Positions 8,140 through 16,250 are shown, counted from the first letter of the stretch. The stretch is 35,023 nt of DNA from JBOICV01 sp050740255 (GCA_050740255.1 JBOICV010000060.1:1-35023); one strand, 5' to 3'. Notes: generated by a model from the sequence alone, not told the origin. Program-made: numbers and translations.

Positions 8140-8194
8140 GTAGGAGCGACTTTAGTCGCGATTTTTCCGCGTCGCGGCTAAAGCCGCTCCTACA
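8140..8194. repeat. REP-like palindromic repeat
   Basis: Two inverted arms of the form GTAGGAGCG-CTTTAG-CGCGA flank a short spacer (left arm from 8140, right arm ending at 8194). This arm sequence is a widespread gammaproteobacterial intergenic REP motif. It lies between convergently safe gene ends and may act as an mRNA stabiliser for the transglycosylase transcript. Confidence 0.75.
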
Positions 8195-8202
8195 TACGCC
8201 CA

Positions 8203-8229
8203 TTCGCGTGCAGGCACGCTCCTACCACA
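8203..8229. repeat. Second REP-like element, partial
   Basis: Read on the minus strand, this begins GGTAGGAGCG, continues with TGCCTGCACG and ends CGCGAA. This is the other common variant of the GTAGGAGCG repeat family and includes its own short palindrome (GTGC/GCAC region). It sits 9 bases after the first REP element. Confidence 0.6.
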
Positions 8230-8288
8230 TCGAATACGTGGGGGCGGTCAAGACGTCTGCCGTGCTTCGCCGCCCGCTGTTTACCCTC

Positions 8289-8297
8289 TGCTAGAAT
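8289..8297 (+). promoter_or_regulatory. Extended -10 promoter candidate for gltX
   Basis: TGCTAGAAT is an extended -10 (TGn plus TAGAAT). It lies about 20 bases upstream of the gltX ATG, leaving a short leader that includes the CACGGAGG ribosome-binding site. No good -35 hexamer is visible, as expected for extended -10 promoters. Confidence 0.45.
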
Positions 8298-8318
8298 CGC
8301 GGCCGCCACGGAGGCCGC

Positions 8319-9731
8319 ATGTCTGTTGTAACCCGTTTCGCTCCCAGCCCCACTGGTTATCTACACATCGGCGGCGCGCGCACTGCGCTGTTCTCCTATC
8401 TCTACGCAAAAAAGCATGGTGGCCAGTATCTTTTAAGAATTGAGGATACCGACCGCGAGCGTTCGACCCAGGCGGCGGTGGATGCCATTTTTGAAGGCAT
8501 GGCCTGGCTTGGACTCAACAGCGATTTCGAACCCATATACCAAACCCGCCGCTTCGAGCGTTACAAAGAGGTCGCTGATCAGCTTCTGAAGGCGGGTCAG
8601 GCCTACTGGTGCTATTGCTCGAAGGAAGAGCTGGATCAGATGCGCGCAGGACAGATGGCGCGCAAGGAGAAGCCGCGCTACGACGGCCGCTGGCGCCCCG
8701 CGTCCGGCAAAACTCTGCCCGCGCCGCCCGCCGACGTTAAACCGGTGCTGCGTTTCATGAATCCGATCGGTGGCGAAGTGGTGGTGGACGATTTGATCAA
8801 GGGCCGCGTGGCCTTCTCGAATAGCGAGCTGGATGACCTGATTCTGCTGCGCGCCGACGGCACGCCGACCTACAACTTCTGCGTGGTGGTGGATGACGCG
8901 GACATGGGTATTACGCACGTGATTCGCGGCGACGATCACGTCAACAATACGCCGCGCCAGATCAACATCCTGCGCGCGCTGGGCGTCATGCCGCCGGCCT
9001 ATGCCCACGTACCGATGATTCTGGGCAGCGACGGGGTCAAACTCTCCAAGCGCCATGGCGCGGTAAGCGTGATCGACTATCGCGCGCTCGGCTTCATGCC
9101 GGACGCCGTGCTCAACTATCTGGTGCGACTGGGCTGGTCGCACGGCGATCAGGAGCTGTTCACGCGCGAGGAGATGATCAAGCTGTTCGATGTTACCCAG
9201 GTACAAAAGTCACCCGCGCGTTTTGACATGGAAAAGCTCATCTGGGTTAACCATCAGTATCTGAAGTCGGCCGACCCGGCAGTGGTGGCGCCCGAACTCG
9301 AGTGGCACCTGCGCCGACTGGGCGTGAATCCGGCCAGCGCCCCGCCGCTGACCGCGGTGATCGAGGCGCAGCGCGAGCGCTGCAAGACACTGGTCGAGAT
9401 GTCGGAAAAGTCGAAGTTCTTCTACGCCGAACTGGACGGCTATGACGAAAAAGATGCCGCCAAGCATTTCACGGCGGAAGCAGCCGCGCTGCTCGCCGAG
9501 CTGGCCGACCGCCTGAGTGCGCTGCAGGACTGGACGACTAGTCTGCTGCACGACGCGGTCAACGGGTTCGCGGAAGGGAAAGGACTTAACCTGGGCAAGG
9601 TGGCGCAGCCGATCCGCGTAGCTATCGCTGGCATGGCGATCTCGCCCCCGATTGATCAGACGCTGTGTTTGCTGGGCCGCGAGCGGACCCTGTCCCGGCT
9701 GGCGGCCGCGGTTGCTCACATCCGGCGTTAA
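8319..9731 (+). CDS. gltX: Glutamyl-tRNA synthetase
   Basis: A 470-residue class I aminoacyl-tRNA synthetase that charges tRNA-Glu. The HIGH motif appears as LHIGG near residues 15-19 within the FAPSPTGYLHIGGA segment, and the KMSKS loop as KLSKR at 241-245. Length and the C-terminal anticodon-binding domain are typical of discriminating bacterial GltX. ATG 8319 follows a good GGAGG site. Its paralogue GluQ lies on the opposite strand 1.6 kb upstream. The ROK kinase start lies a few bases after the stop, so the two may share a transcript. Confidence 0.97.
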   Translation: MSVVTRFAPSPTGYLHIGGARTALFSYLYAKKHGGQYLLRIEDTDRERSTQAAVDAIFEGMAWLGLNSDFEPIYQTRRFERYKEVADQLLKAGQAYWCYCSKEELDQMRAGQMARKEKPRYDGRWRPASGKTLPAPPADVKPVLRFMNPIGGEVVVDDLIKGRVAFSNSELDDLILLRADGTPTYNFCVVVDDADMGITHVIRGDDHVNNTPRQINILRALGVMPPAYAHVPMILGSDGVKLSKRHGAVSVIDYRALGFMPDAVLNYLVRLGWSHGDQELFTREEMIKLFDVTQVQKSPARFDMEKLIWVNHQYLKSADPAVVAPELEWHLRRLGVNPASAPPLTAVIEAQRERCKTLVEMSEKSKFFYAELDGYDEKDAAKHFTAEAAALLAELADRLSALQDWTTSLLHDAVNGFAEGKGLNLGKVAQPIRVAIAGMAISPPIDQTLCLLGRERTLSRLAAAVAHIRR

Positions 9732-9737
9732 GCGATC

Positions 9738-9863
9738 ATGCGCCTGGGAATAGATCTGGGGGGGGCGAGCCGGAAGTACACGAACTGCCTTGAATGGCAG
9801 TTCGTGCTGGCGAGCGACCGGCCACGGATGGCCGGGCTGGGCCTAGGTCACAGGGACGTGTCC
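9738..9863 (+). repeat. 126-bp insert with a duplicated fructokinase 5' end and a palindromic repeat
   Basis: The segment begins with an ATG and codons for MRLGIDLGG, a diverged copy of the true kinase start MRIGVDLGG at 9864. The first 23 bases of the two copies differ at 6 positions, mostly silent or conservative. TAGATCTGGG is identical in both (9751-9760, 9877-9886). Between them lies a hairpin, CACGAACTGCC / GGCAGTTCGTG (about 9779-9806). A stretch resembling the CCACGGATGG / CACAGGGACGTG repeats common in gammaproteobacterial intergenic DNA comes after it. The insert length is a multiple of three and carries no stop, so an N-terminally extended kinase of 341 residues could be translated from 9738. 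Confidence 0.6.
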
Positions 9864-10763
9864 GTGCGTATAGGCGTAGATCTGGGTGGTACCAAGATAG
9901 AAGCAATAGTGCTGGCTGGCGACGGCAACGTGCTGGCTCGACGCCGTGTACCAACGCCATCGGATGACTACGCGGCGACGCTAGGCGCAATTACGACGTT
10001 GGTGCATGAGCTGGAAGCCGCCGCACAGCGGGACCAGCTTCCAATCGGCATTTGCACGCCGGGTGCGATTTCCCCTTCGACCGGGCGCCTCAAGAACGCC
10101 AATTCCACCTGCCTGAACGGCAAGCCCTTCAAGCAGGATATTGAAGCCAAACTCCAGCGCCGCGTTCGGATCGCCAACGACGCCGACTGTCTCGCCATGT
10201 CCGAAGCGGTGGACGGCGCGGGTGCTGGCGCGCGCAGCGTGTTCGCCGTCATTCTCGGCACCGGCGTGGGCGGCGGAATCGTGTTTAACAAACAGCTGGT
10301 AACCGGACCAAACGCGATTGCCGGCGAGTGGGGTCATAACCCCTTGCCGTGGCCGAAGCAGGATTTCAGCGAGTTGCCCGGGCGGGTCTGCTACTGCGGC
10401 AAGCATGGCTGCATCGAGACCTGGCTATCCGGTCCCGGCCTGGCCGCGGATTTCGGCGAGCCGGGTTTGCCGGCAGCCGAACTGCTCGCGCGTGCCGAAA
10501 CAGGCGACGGGTCCGCGCAGGCGGCGTTATCGCGCTATGAAGACCGGCTCGCGCGCGGTTTGGCGAGCGTGATTAACGTGCTCGATCCCGAGATCATCGT
10601 GCTCGGCGGAGGGCTATCCAATATCACGCGGCTTTACGACAACGTACCGCGGTTGTGGGATCAATATGTGTTCTCCGACCGCGTTGACACCAGGCTCGTC
10701 AAGGCAACGCACGGCGATTCAAGCGGTGTGCGCGGTGCGGCCTGGCTGTGGCCCGAAAAATGA
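9864..10763 (+). CDS. ROK-family fructokinase (Mak-like)
   Basis: A cytoplasmic sugar kinase of about 299 residues when started at GTG 9864 (GTG 9858 is an alternative, and ATG 9738 gives an extended form). ROK features include the ATP phosphate-binding DLGGTK at the N-terminus, GEWGHNPLPW, the zinc motif CYCGKHGCIE, ILGTGVGGG, and the C-terminal HGDSSGVRGAAWLWP. The last motif and the NANST/LNGKPF segment match Escherichia coli Mak closely, so fructose 6-phosphorylation is the best guess. Other hexoses such as mannose are possible. The start was moved from the longest frame because family members begin directly at MRIGxDLGGTK. Confidence 0.87.
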   Translation: MRIGVDLGGTKIEAIVLAGDGNVLARRRVPTPSDDYAATLGAITTLVHELEAAAQRDQLPIGICTPGAISPSTGRLKNANSTCLNGKPFKQDIEAKLQRRVRIANDADCLAMSEAVDGAGAGARSVFAVILGTGVGGGIVFNKQLVTGPNAIAGEWGHNPLPWPKQDFSELPGRVCYCGKHGCIETWLSGPGLAADFGEPGLPAAELLARAETGDGSAQAALSRYEDRLARGLASVINVLDPEIIVLGGGLSNITRLYDNVPRLWDQYVFSDRVDTRLVKATHGDSSGVRGAAWLWPEK

Positions 10764-10765
10764 TT

Positions 10766-10801
10766 CCCCCTCCCCTTGAGGGAGGGGGTGAGGGGGAGGG
10801 G
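10766..10801. repeat. CCCTCCCC-type palindromic repeat
   Basis: CCCCCTCCCC-TTGA-GGGAGGGGG is followed by a GTGAGGGGGAGGGG tail. A diverged copy of the same repeat, in the same orientation, is inserted inside queA at 31237-31281. Here it sits between the kinase stop and maiA, where its hairpin could also slow transcription. Confidence 0.75.
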
Positions 10802-10856
10802 TTAGCAAGGTCTCCAAGACTCAATAAGATACGCACTCGTCCTGATTAACCCCGTC

Positions 10857-11519
10857 ATGCTCCAGCTTTATACCTATTACCGCAGCGTTTCTGCGCACCG
10901 GGTGCGCATCGCGCTCAATTACAAGGGCATCAGCTACAAATCCGTCTTCATTGACGAAGACAAGGGCGAGAATCTCAGCGGCGACTACGTCAAGATGAAT
11001 CCGCTGGGACTGATTCCAGCGCTGGTGGTGGACAACAATTTCATGTTCACCCAGTCGGCGGCCATTCTCGAGTATCTGGAGGAGCGCTATCCGGAGCGCC
11101 CACTGCTGCCGACCGACATCAATGATCGCGCGCGGGTACGCTCCTTCGTGCAGGTTTGCGTGGCGGACGTGCAGCCAACGAACGTGCTACGCATCTATCA
11201 CTACATGCGCGATCAGATGGAACTCGATCACGACACCCGCCGGCGTTGGTACGAGCACTGGGCGCATAGGGGTTTGCGGGCGATGGAGTCGCTGCTGGTG
11301 GGTCATCCGAAAACTGGCGACTTCTGCCACGGTGACCAGGCCACGCTGGCAGATGTTTGTCTGGTGCCGCAGCTCTACAACGCCGAACGCAATCGGCTCG
11401 ATCTGTCACCTTACGTCACGCTGCGCGCGATCTACCGCAATTGCCAGGCTTTGTCGGCCTTTCAAGCCGCAGCGCCTGAAACTCAGCCAGACCGCTTGCA
11501 GAAAGCCTTGGCGCTGTAG
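10857..11519 (+). CDS. maiA: Maleylacetoacetate isomerase / zeta-class glutathione transferase
   Basis: A 220-residue protein with a thioredoxin-like N-terminal domain (YYRSVSAHRVRIALN, the SxxxxRVRIAL glutathione-activating region of zeta GSTs; MNPLGLIPAL with cis-Pro; FTQSAAILEYLEE) and an alpha-helical C-terminal domain. Zeta enzymes isomerise maleylacetoacetate to fumarylacetoacetate in tyrosine and homogentisate breakdown using glutathione. No other homogentisate-pathway gene is in the window, so the physiological substrate is uncertain. No strong ribosome-binding site precedes the ATG. Repeats flank it on both sides, suggesting a single-gene unit. Confidence 0.88.
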   Translation: MLQLYTYYRSVSAHRVRIALNYKGISYKSVFIDEDKGENLSGDYVKMNPLGLIPALVVDNNFMFTQSAAILEYLEERYPERPLLPTDINDRARVRSFVQVCVADVQPTNVLRIYHYMRDQMELDHDTRRRWYEHWAHRGLRAMESLLVGHPKTGDFCHGDQATLADVCLVPQLYNAERNRLDLSPYVTLRAIYRNCQALSAFQAAAPETQPDRLQKALAL

Positions 11520-11536
11520 GGGTAGGAAGTAATGTA

Positions 11537-11613
11537 GTCATTCCCGCGAACGCGGGAATCTTGTTGGGGCGACTAAGTAGACTGGTTAAGATGCCCGCTT
11601 GCGCGGGCATGAC
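11537..11613. repeat. Pair of palindromes, GTCATTCCCGCG / GCCCGC-GCGGGC type
   Basis: The left unit GTCATTCCCGCG-AA-CGCGGGAATC (11537-11560) and right unit ATGCCCGC-TTG-CGCGGGCATGAC (11591-11613) face each other. This is the widespread repeat whose translation gives the VMPAQAGI peptide. Related but distinct copies lie at 17949-18013 and 23146-23212. The purine-rich end runs into the ribosome-binding site of the next gene. Confidence 0.75.
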
Positions 11614-11632
11614 GAAGAAAAAGGGATAAGCG

Positions 11633-13225
11633 ATGCGGCGTTGGAATGGCTGGGGCGATGACACCATCAATTTCCCGCTCACCGATAATGCCCGCGCTTT
11701 CTTGCGCGAGCGGGTCGGACCGGCCCAGCCGCCGCAGGATGTGACGAAGGACGAGGCGCTGGCGAAAGTACCCGCTTCCCGGCTCGAAGATTTTGCCGGC
11801 GCCACCCCGGATGCTTTCGCGCGACTGACCCACGCCCATGCCCAGAGTTTCGTCGACTGGTGGGCGCTTCGTACCGGCCGCCTTGGGCCGTTTCCGGATG
11901 CCGTCGCTTACGCGGAGTCGCACGATCAGGTGGCAGCACTGCTTGCCCAGGCGAGGGGACGTGGCGCGGTCGTGATTCCCTACGGCGGTGGCACCAGCGT
12001 GGTAGGCCATCTCACCGTTCCGAAAAGCGAGCGTCCAGTGTTGTCGCTCGACCTGTCGCGGCTTAATCGTCTGACCGATCTCAACGAGGAAAGCCGGCTC
12101 GCGACCTTCGGTGCGGGTGTGGCGGGTCCGGACGTGGAAGCACAGTTGCGTGCCCGCGGTTACATGCTCGGGCACTTGCCGCAGTCGTTTGAACTCGCCT
12201 CGCTCGGCGGCTGGATCGTTACCCGTTCCAGCGGCCAGCAGTCGCTGCGCTACGGGCGCATCGAGCAGATGTTTGCCGGCGCCCGTCTCGCCACGCCGAA
12301 AGGCGAATGGACGTTGCCAACCCTGCCGGCGACCGGTGCCGGCACCGATGTGCGAGACATCGTGCTCGGCTCCGAAGGTCGCATTGGCGTGTTGACAGAA
12401 GCACGCGTGCGCGTGCGGCCGGTGCCGGAGCGGGAGGAATTCCACGGCGTATTCATGCCGGATTGGGGGAGCGGCAAGACGGCTATCCGCGAACTCGCCC
12501 AAACCGGTATTCGGCTTTCCATGCTGCGTCTGTCCAATGCGATCGAGACCGACACCCAGCTTCAGCTTGCGGGCCATCCCGGCCAGATCAAGCTGCTGCG
12601 CCGTTATCTGCAATTGCGGGGCCGGAGTGAAGGCATGTGCATGCTGCTGTTTGGCGCCACAGGCACTCCGCGCGAAGTACGCCGCCTGCGCGGTGATGCA
12701 CTTTGCATCACGCGCAAGTACAGGGGTGTGCACACCGGCACGATCGTTGGCAAAGCCTGGGCCAAGAATCGCTTCCGCGGCGCCTATGTCCGCAACACGC
12801 TATGGGAAGCGGGTTACGGCGTGGATACCATCGAAACTGCGGTGGACTGGCCCAAAGTCACGGATTTGATGGGCGCGATGGAGAAGACTGCACGCGCCGC
12901 CTTCGCCAAATTCGACGAGAAAGTGCACGCCTTCACCCATCTTTCGCATGTTTATCCGCAGGGCTCGAGCATTTATTCGACCTTCGTGTTTCGCCTCGCC
13001 AAGAATCCGGACGATACCTATGCACGCTGGCGTGCACTCAAGACCGGCGTGTCCGAGCAAATCGTAAAGTTCGGCGGCACCATCAGCCACCAGCACGGCG
13101 TCGGGCTCGATCACCGGCCCTATCTGCCGGCCGAGAAGGGCGCACTGGGCATAAAGGCCTTGCAGGCGCTGGCCCGCGAGTTCGATCCGGACGGCATGAT
13201 GAATCCCGGCAAGCTGGTGGAGTAG
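11633..13225 (+). CDS. FAD-binding oxidase resembling alkyldihydroxyacetonephosphate synthase
   Basis: A 530-residue flavoprotein of the VAO/PCMH family. The N-terminal RRWNGWGDDT motif is characteristic of bacterial AGPS-like proteins. The FAD-binding domain shows VIPYGGGTSVVGHL near residues 115-128, and the C-terminal FAD-oxidase domain ends with ISHQHGVGLDHRPYL and DPDGMMNPGKL. True AGPS swaps the acyl chain of acyl-DHAP for a fatty alcohol in ether-lipid synthesis. Bacterial homologues next to GlpD and FGGY kinase genes are common but poorly characterised, so an ether-lipid or glycerol-related role is inference. The ATG follows AAAGGGA. It appears to be the first gene of a cluster with glpD. 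Confidence 0.85.
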   Translation: MRRWNGWGDDTINFPLTDNARAFLRERVGPAQPPQDVTKDEALAKVPASRLEDFAGATPDAFARLTHAHAQSFVDWWALRTGRLGPFPDAVAYAESHDQVAALLAQARGRGAVVIPYGGGTSVVGHLTVPKSERPVLSLDLSRLNRLTDLNEESRLATFGAGVAGPDVEAQLRARGYMLGHLPQSFELASLGGWIVTRSSGQQSLRYGRIEQMFAGARLATPKGEWTLPTLPATGAGTDVRDIVLGSEGRIGVLTEARVRVRPVPEREEFHGVFMPDWGSGKTAIRELAQTGIRLSMLRLSNAIETDTQLQLAGHPGQIKLLRRYLQLRGRSEGMCMLLFGATGTPREVRRLRGDALCITRKYRGVHTGTIVGKAWAKNRFRGAYVRNTLWEAGYGVDTIETAVDWPKVTDLMGAMEKTARAAFAKFDEKVHAFTHLSHVYPQGSSIYSTFVFRLAKNPDDTYARWRALKTGVSEQIVKFGGTISHQHGVGLDHRPYLPAEKGALGIKALQALAREFDPDGMMNPGKLVE

Positions 13226-13252
13226 CGATGTGAGGACTCGAATATCGGTGAC

Positions 13253-13338
13253 TTCCCCCTTTGGCAAAGGGGGATTGAGGGGGATTTTTGCGCAGCGTGT
13301 GAAATCCCCCCGCGCCCCCCTTTACGAAAGGGGGGAGT
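13253..13338. repeat. Inverted pair of CCCCCTTT-AAAGGGGG repeats
   Basis: The left unit CCCCCTTTGGCAAAGGGGG plus a GATTGAGGGGGATTT tail faces the right unit, which reads the same way on the other strand. This is a widespread bacterial repeat whose translation gives PPFVKGG and SPFAKGG peptides. Its right end supplies the GGGGGGAG that acts as the ribosome-binding site of the next gene. Confidence 0.8.
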
Positions 13339-13343
13339 GAAGA

Positions 13344-14921
13344 ATGTGGGAGCAAGGCTGGCGCAGTCGCTGGCTCGCGGAACTGAATCAGCAGTGGGAC
13401 CTGCTCATCATCGGCGGCGGCATCTGCGGCGCCGGTATTCTGCGTGAGGCCTCGCGCGTCGGCATCAAGGCGCTGCTGATCGAGCAGAACGATTTCGCTT
13501 CCGGCACCTCCAGCAAATCCTCGAAGCTGGTCCATGGCGGTCTGCGCTACCTCAAGACCGGCGAATGGCGGCTCACGCTGGAATCCGTGCGCGAGCGGGA
13601 GAAGCTGTTGCGCGAAAGCTCCGGACTCGTACGGATGCAGGGATTCATCACCGCCATTTACCGTGATCGCGGCCCGGGCTGGTGGCTGATGAAGATCGGC
13701 CTGTGGGTGTATGACTTCATGGCGCGCAAGCGCCGCTTCTATGGTCTCGACCCGCAGGCAATGAGCATGGTCGCGCCGCGTGTGCGCGAGGAAAATCTGG
13801 TTGGCGGCTTCTGGTACCCCGATGCGCAAACCGACGACGCGCGTCTTACCCTGCGCGTGCTGTCCGAATCCTTAGCCCGCGGCGCAAGAGCCATCAATTA
13901 TCTGCGCGCGAGCGAGCTGATCATCGAGAATGACCGCGTGGTGGGTGTGCGTGCGCAGGATCGGGCGGGCGCCGGTACTCACGAAATCCGCGCCAAGCTG
14001 GTGATCAATGCTGCGGGCGTATGGTGTGACCGTTTGCGCCTGCAAGTTGGTGGTCGGCCGAAGCTGCGGCCCTTACGCGGCTCGCATCTGATCTTCGAAT
14101 ATGCCGACGTACCGGCCGCTCAGGCTATTACCCTGTTTCACCCAGACGACGGTCGTCCGGTGTTCGTCGTACCTTGGGAAGGCAAGGTGCTAGTGGGGAC
14201 CACTGATCTTGACCATCCTGATGACCTCGATACCGAACCACACTGCACGAAGCAGGAAGCCGACTATCTCTTGAAGGCGTTGCGCTATCTCATGCCGGGC
14301 AACAAGGTCGAGTTGAATCAGGCAATCAGTGCCTGGGCCGGCGTGCGGCCGGTGATTTCCAGCGGCACGGATGTGGCGCCATCCAAGGAGTCGCGCGAGC
14401 ACGCGCTATGGGATGAGAAGGGTTTGTTGACCATTACCGGCGGCAAGCTGACTACTTACCGCACCACCGCGTTGCAATTGCTGGAGGCGGCACGTGCGAA
14501 ACTTCCCGAGATCGGAGAGCTGAACGCCGATGCCCCTATCCTCGATGAAGTGCATCCGGCCAATCATCCCGGCGTGACGCAAGCTGACGTGCAAAGACTG
14601 TACGGTCGCTACGGTGCGGAAGCGGAAAAGCTATTGGCGGAAACTGCGTTGCAAGACCTGCAGCCGATAGAAGGCACGCCTTATCTGTGGGCAGAACTTG
14701 CCTGGTCCGCCGAACGCGAGGCGGTAGTTCATCTTCAGGATTTAATGTTGCGCCGTCTGCGCATTGGACTATTGGTGCGCAACGGTGGTGCTGCGTTGCT
14801 GCCGCGCGTGCGTATTCTCTGTCAGGCAAAACTAGGTTGGGATGATGTGCGTTGGCAACGGGAAGAGCGTGACTATCTGACGGTGTGGCGCTCGCACTAC
14901 GCGCCGCCAGCTGTGGGTTAA
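13344..14921 (+). CDS. glpD: FAD-dependent glycerol-3-phosphate dehydrogenase (GlpD-like)
   Basis: A 525-residue membrane-associated flavoenzyme oxidising sn-glycerol 3-phosphate to dihydroxyacetone phosphate and passing electrons to quinone. The Rossmann motif LLIIGGGICGAGILREA lies near residues 20-36. Family signatures are SSKSSKLVHGGLRYL, NAAGVWCD, VGTTDLDH and GGKLTTYR near residue 368. The C-terminal alpha-helical domain is present. The ATG is preceded at 7 bases by GGGGAG lying in the repeat end. The context, with an AGPS-like oxidase upstream and an FGGY kinase downstream, links all three to glycerol or DHAP-based metabolites. Confidence 0.92.
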   Translation: MWEQGWRSRWLAELNQQWDLLIIGGGICGAGILREASRVGIKALLIEQNDFASGTSSKSSKLVHGGLRYLKTGEWRLTLESVREREKLLRESSGLVRMQGFITAIYRDRGPGWWLMKIGLWVYDFMARKRRFYGLDPQAMSMVAPRVREENLVGGFWYPDAQTDDARLTLRVLSESLARGARAINYLRASELIIENDRVVGVRAQDRAGAGTHEIRAKLVINAAGVWCDRLRLQVGGRPKLRPLRGSHLIFEYADVPAAQAITLFHPDDGRPVFVVPWEGKVLVGTTDLDHPDDLDTEPHCTKQEADYLLKALRYLMPGNKVELNQAISAWAGVRPVISSGTDVAPSKESREHALWDEKGLLTITGGKLTTYRTTALQLLEAARAKLPEIGELNADAPILDEVHPANHPGVTQADVQRLYGRYGAEAEKLLAETALQDLQPIEGTPYLWAELAWSAEREAVVHLQDLMLRRLRIGLLVRNGGAALLPRVRILCQAKLGWDDVRWQREERDYLTVWRSHYAPPAVG

Positions 14922-14927
14922 ATTTCC

Positions 14928-15437
14928 TTGGACCCTTCGATTCAAGCACTTATGGCCGAGTTCGGCGCAGCTGTCCACGACGCCCAAGTTCTCGAACGAT
15001 CGCTAGAATACATTCTTGTGCTGCTTGACCATACGGCTTTGCCAGGCGAACAACTACCCAACGCCTCAGAACTTTATGGGCCAGAAAGCACAGCCAGCCT
15101 TGGCAAGCTCGTCAACGTACTACGGAAGCGAATCGAGTTACCGCGCGAAGACAGCGACGAACTAGAGAAGGCGATCAAGACCCGCAACAGTCTGGTTCAT
15201 GGTTATTTCAAACCAGAGAGTCGCTTGGTAGCAACACTAACAGCATCCGGTGCGGATGGTTTGGTCTCAGAAATTCGAGAAATACGTGCTTCTATGAAAA
15301 TGTGGAACAAGATTACTGACGGAATACTAGATACATTGCTACGTCGAGACGGCACAAGCATCAAAAAACTTTGCGAGTTGGCTGAGACCATGTACGCGAC
15401 GGCACAGTTGCAGGAATTCAGAGGACTCAAGCACTAA
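14928..15437 (+). CDS. Small HEPN-like protein of unknown function
   Basis: A 169-residue, mostly helical protein that I do not recognise as a named family. It contains RNSLVH, which fits the R-x4-H catalytic motif of HEPN ribonuclease domains, preceded by a helix rich in charged residues and followed by an aromatic GYF as often seen. The frame opens at TTG 14928, 6 bases after the glpD stop; ATG 14952 would give 161 residues. Neither start has a clear ribosome-binding site. Base and codon use is visibly more AT-rich than in the neighbours, which fits acquired DNA. No MNT-type partner gene is adjacent, so a toxin or phage-defence role is only a suggestion. Confidence 0.65.
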   Translation: MDPSIQALMAEFGAAVHDAQVLERSLEYILVLLDHTALPGEQLPNASELYGPESTASLGKLVNVLRKRIELPREDSDELEKAIKTRNSLVHGYFKPESRLVATLTASGADGLVSEIREIRASMKMWNKITDGILDTLLRRDGTSIKKLCELAETMYATAQLQEFRGLKH

Positions 15438-15440
15438 TTG

Positions 15441-15516
15441 ATGCAAGCACAGCAACTACTGGCAATAGACGTCGGCACGCAAAGCGCGCGCCATCGTTTT
15501 TGATCCAGCCGGCAGC
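15441..15516 (+). pseudogene. Truncated, frameshifted 5' end of an FGGY kinase
   Basis: From ATG 15441 the sequence aligns with the first 26 codons of the intact kinase at 16373. Both read LLAID-VGTQSAR, then IVFD. A 2-base loss after the AGCGCGCGC segment shifts the frame, and homology ends at about 15516, only 9 bases from the toxin stop. The copies differ at several silent sites, so this is not a recent exact duplication. The fragment begins 3 bases after the HEPN-like gene. Confidence 0.85.
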
Positions 15517-15524
15517 ACTTCAGA

Positions 15525-15941
15525 CTATGACTCGAACCAATTTTCCAACTTCAGATTGTTGAAATTGGCGAAGTCGGTCTGATTCCGCGTGACGAGAGTC
15601 AGTTCGTTGACAGCGGCTATGCTGGCGATGAGTCCGTCATATAGAGACGGAGTTTTGCCGGCGCTGGTAAGTCGCGCACGTTCGCGGCCATGCCACTGAG
15701 CGCATAATCCGTCCAGCGGGATAACAGGAAAATCCGCCATCAATGCTTCCAGCCATCCCTGATACATCGCCCGCCGCTCCGGGGCGCTCATGCGGCTTAC
15801 GCCAAACTGCAACTCATCTATCACCGGCGCGGGAATAGCACAGGTCTTCCGATGTTCAGAGAGCTTTGTCTCCAGACGCGGATCTGGACGCTCCCGCATC
15901 AACTCCGAGAGCGTATTGGTATCGAGTACGTACTTAATCAT
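15525..15941 (-). CDS. VapC-type PIN-domain toxin ribonuclease
   Basis: A 138-residue single PIN domain. Acidic active-site residues appear in the expected order: Asp7 (LDTNTLSEL), Glu43 (IDELQFG), Asp102 (SLYDGLIA) and Asp123 (NQTDF). VapC toxins are metal-dependent endoribonucleases that cut tRNA or rRNA and stop translation until bound by antitoxin. The start overlaps the antitoxin stop by 4 bases (ATGA), the usual coupling of such pairs. The C-terminal NWF-type end matches FitB/VapC relatives. All catalytic residues are intact, so it should be active. Confidence 0.93.
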   Translation of the reverse strand: MIKYVLDTNTLSELMRERPDPRLETKLSEHRKTCAIPAPVIDELQFGVSRMSAPERRAMYQGWLEALMADFPVIPLDGLCAQWHGRERARLTSAGKTPSLYDGLIASIAAVNELTLVTRNQTDFANFNNLKLENWFES

Positions 15942-16231
15942 TTCTCGAACGAGAACTCGCGCGCCGGAGTGTGGTCACGCGCCGTCGCCAACTCCTCTCT
16001 CGACACGAAGGGCAGGCCTTTCGCGATCATTTCGCGACGCCAGCCTTGCAGGAAGTGCGTGAAGTCGTGCCGGGGCTGCCGTGCGGTTTGCATGCGCTCG
16101 TATTCACGATCGGAGACCAGCACGGCAACCGGCTTACCCCGACGGGTGAGGCGAACAGCTTTCCCCTTCTCGGCCTCATGAATCAAGCTCGTAAGTTGGC
16201 TCTTGGCCTCCCGTATTGTGCTTTCCTTCAT
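15938..16231 (-). CDS. Phd/YefM-family antitoxin
   Basis: A 97-residue antitoxin. The N-terminal Phd/YefM DNA-binding fold is recognisable (REAKSQLTSLI, GKAVRLTRRGKPVAVLVS, YERMQ), and the C-terminal part is expected to wrap around the PIN toxin. ATG 16231 was chosen over a longer frame starting at 16303 because it is preceded by GAGGT at the right distance and gives the family N-terminus. The longer form would read through the operator palindrome. It should neutralise the overlapping VapC and repress the operon. Confidence 0.92.
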   Translation of the reverse strand: MKESTIREAKSQLTSLIHEAEKGKAVRLTRRGKPVAVLVSDREYERMQTARQPRHDFTHFLQGWRREMIAKGLPFVSREELATARDHTPAREFSFEK

Positions 16232-16250
16232 CACAGCACCTCGTCTAATG

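Noticed and set aside
11573..12733. Minus-strand frame of 386 codons across the AGPS-like gene
   Set aside because: It is antisense to a clearly conserved flavoprotein, and its N- and C-terminal parts are translated repeat DNA (the VMPAQAGI-type peptide).
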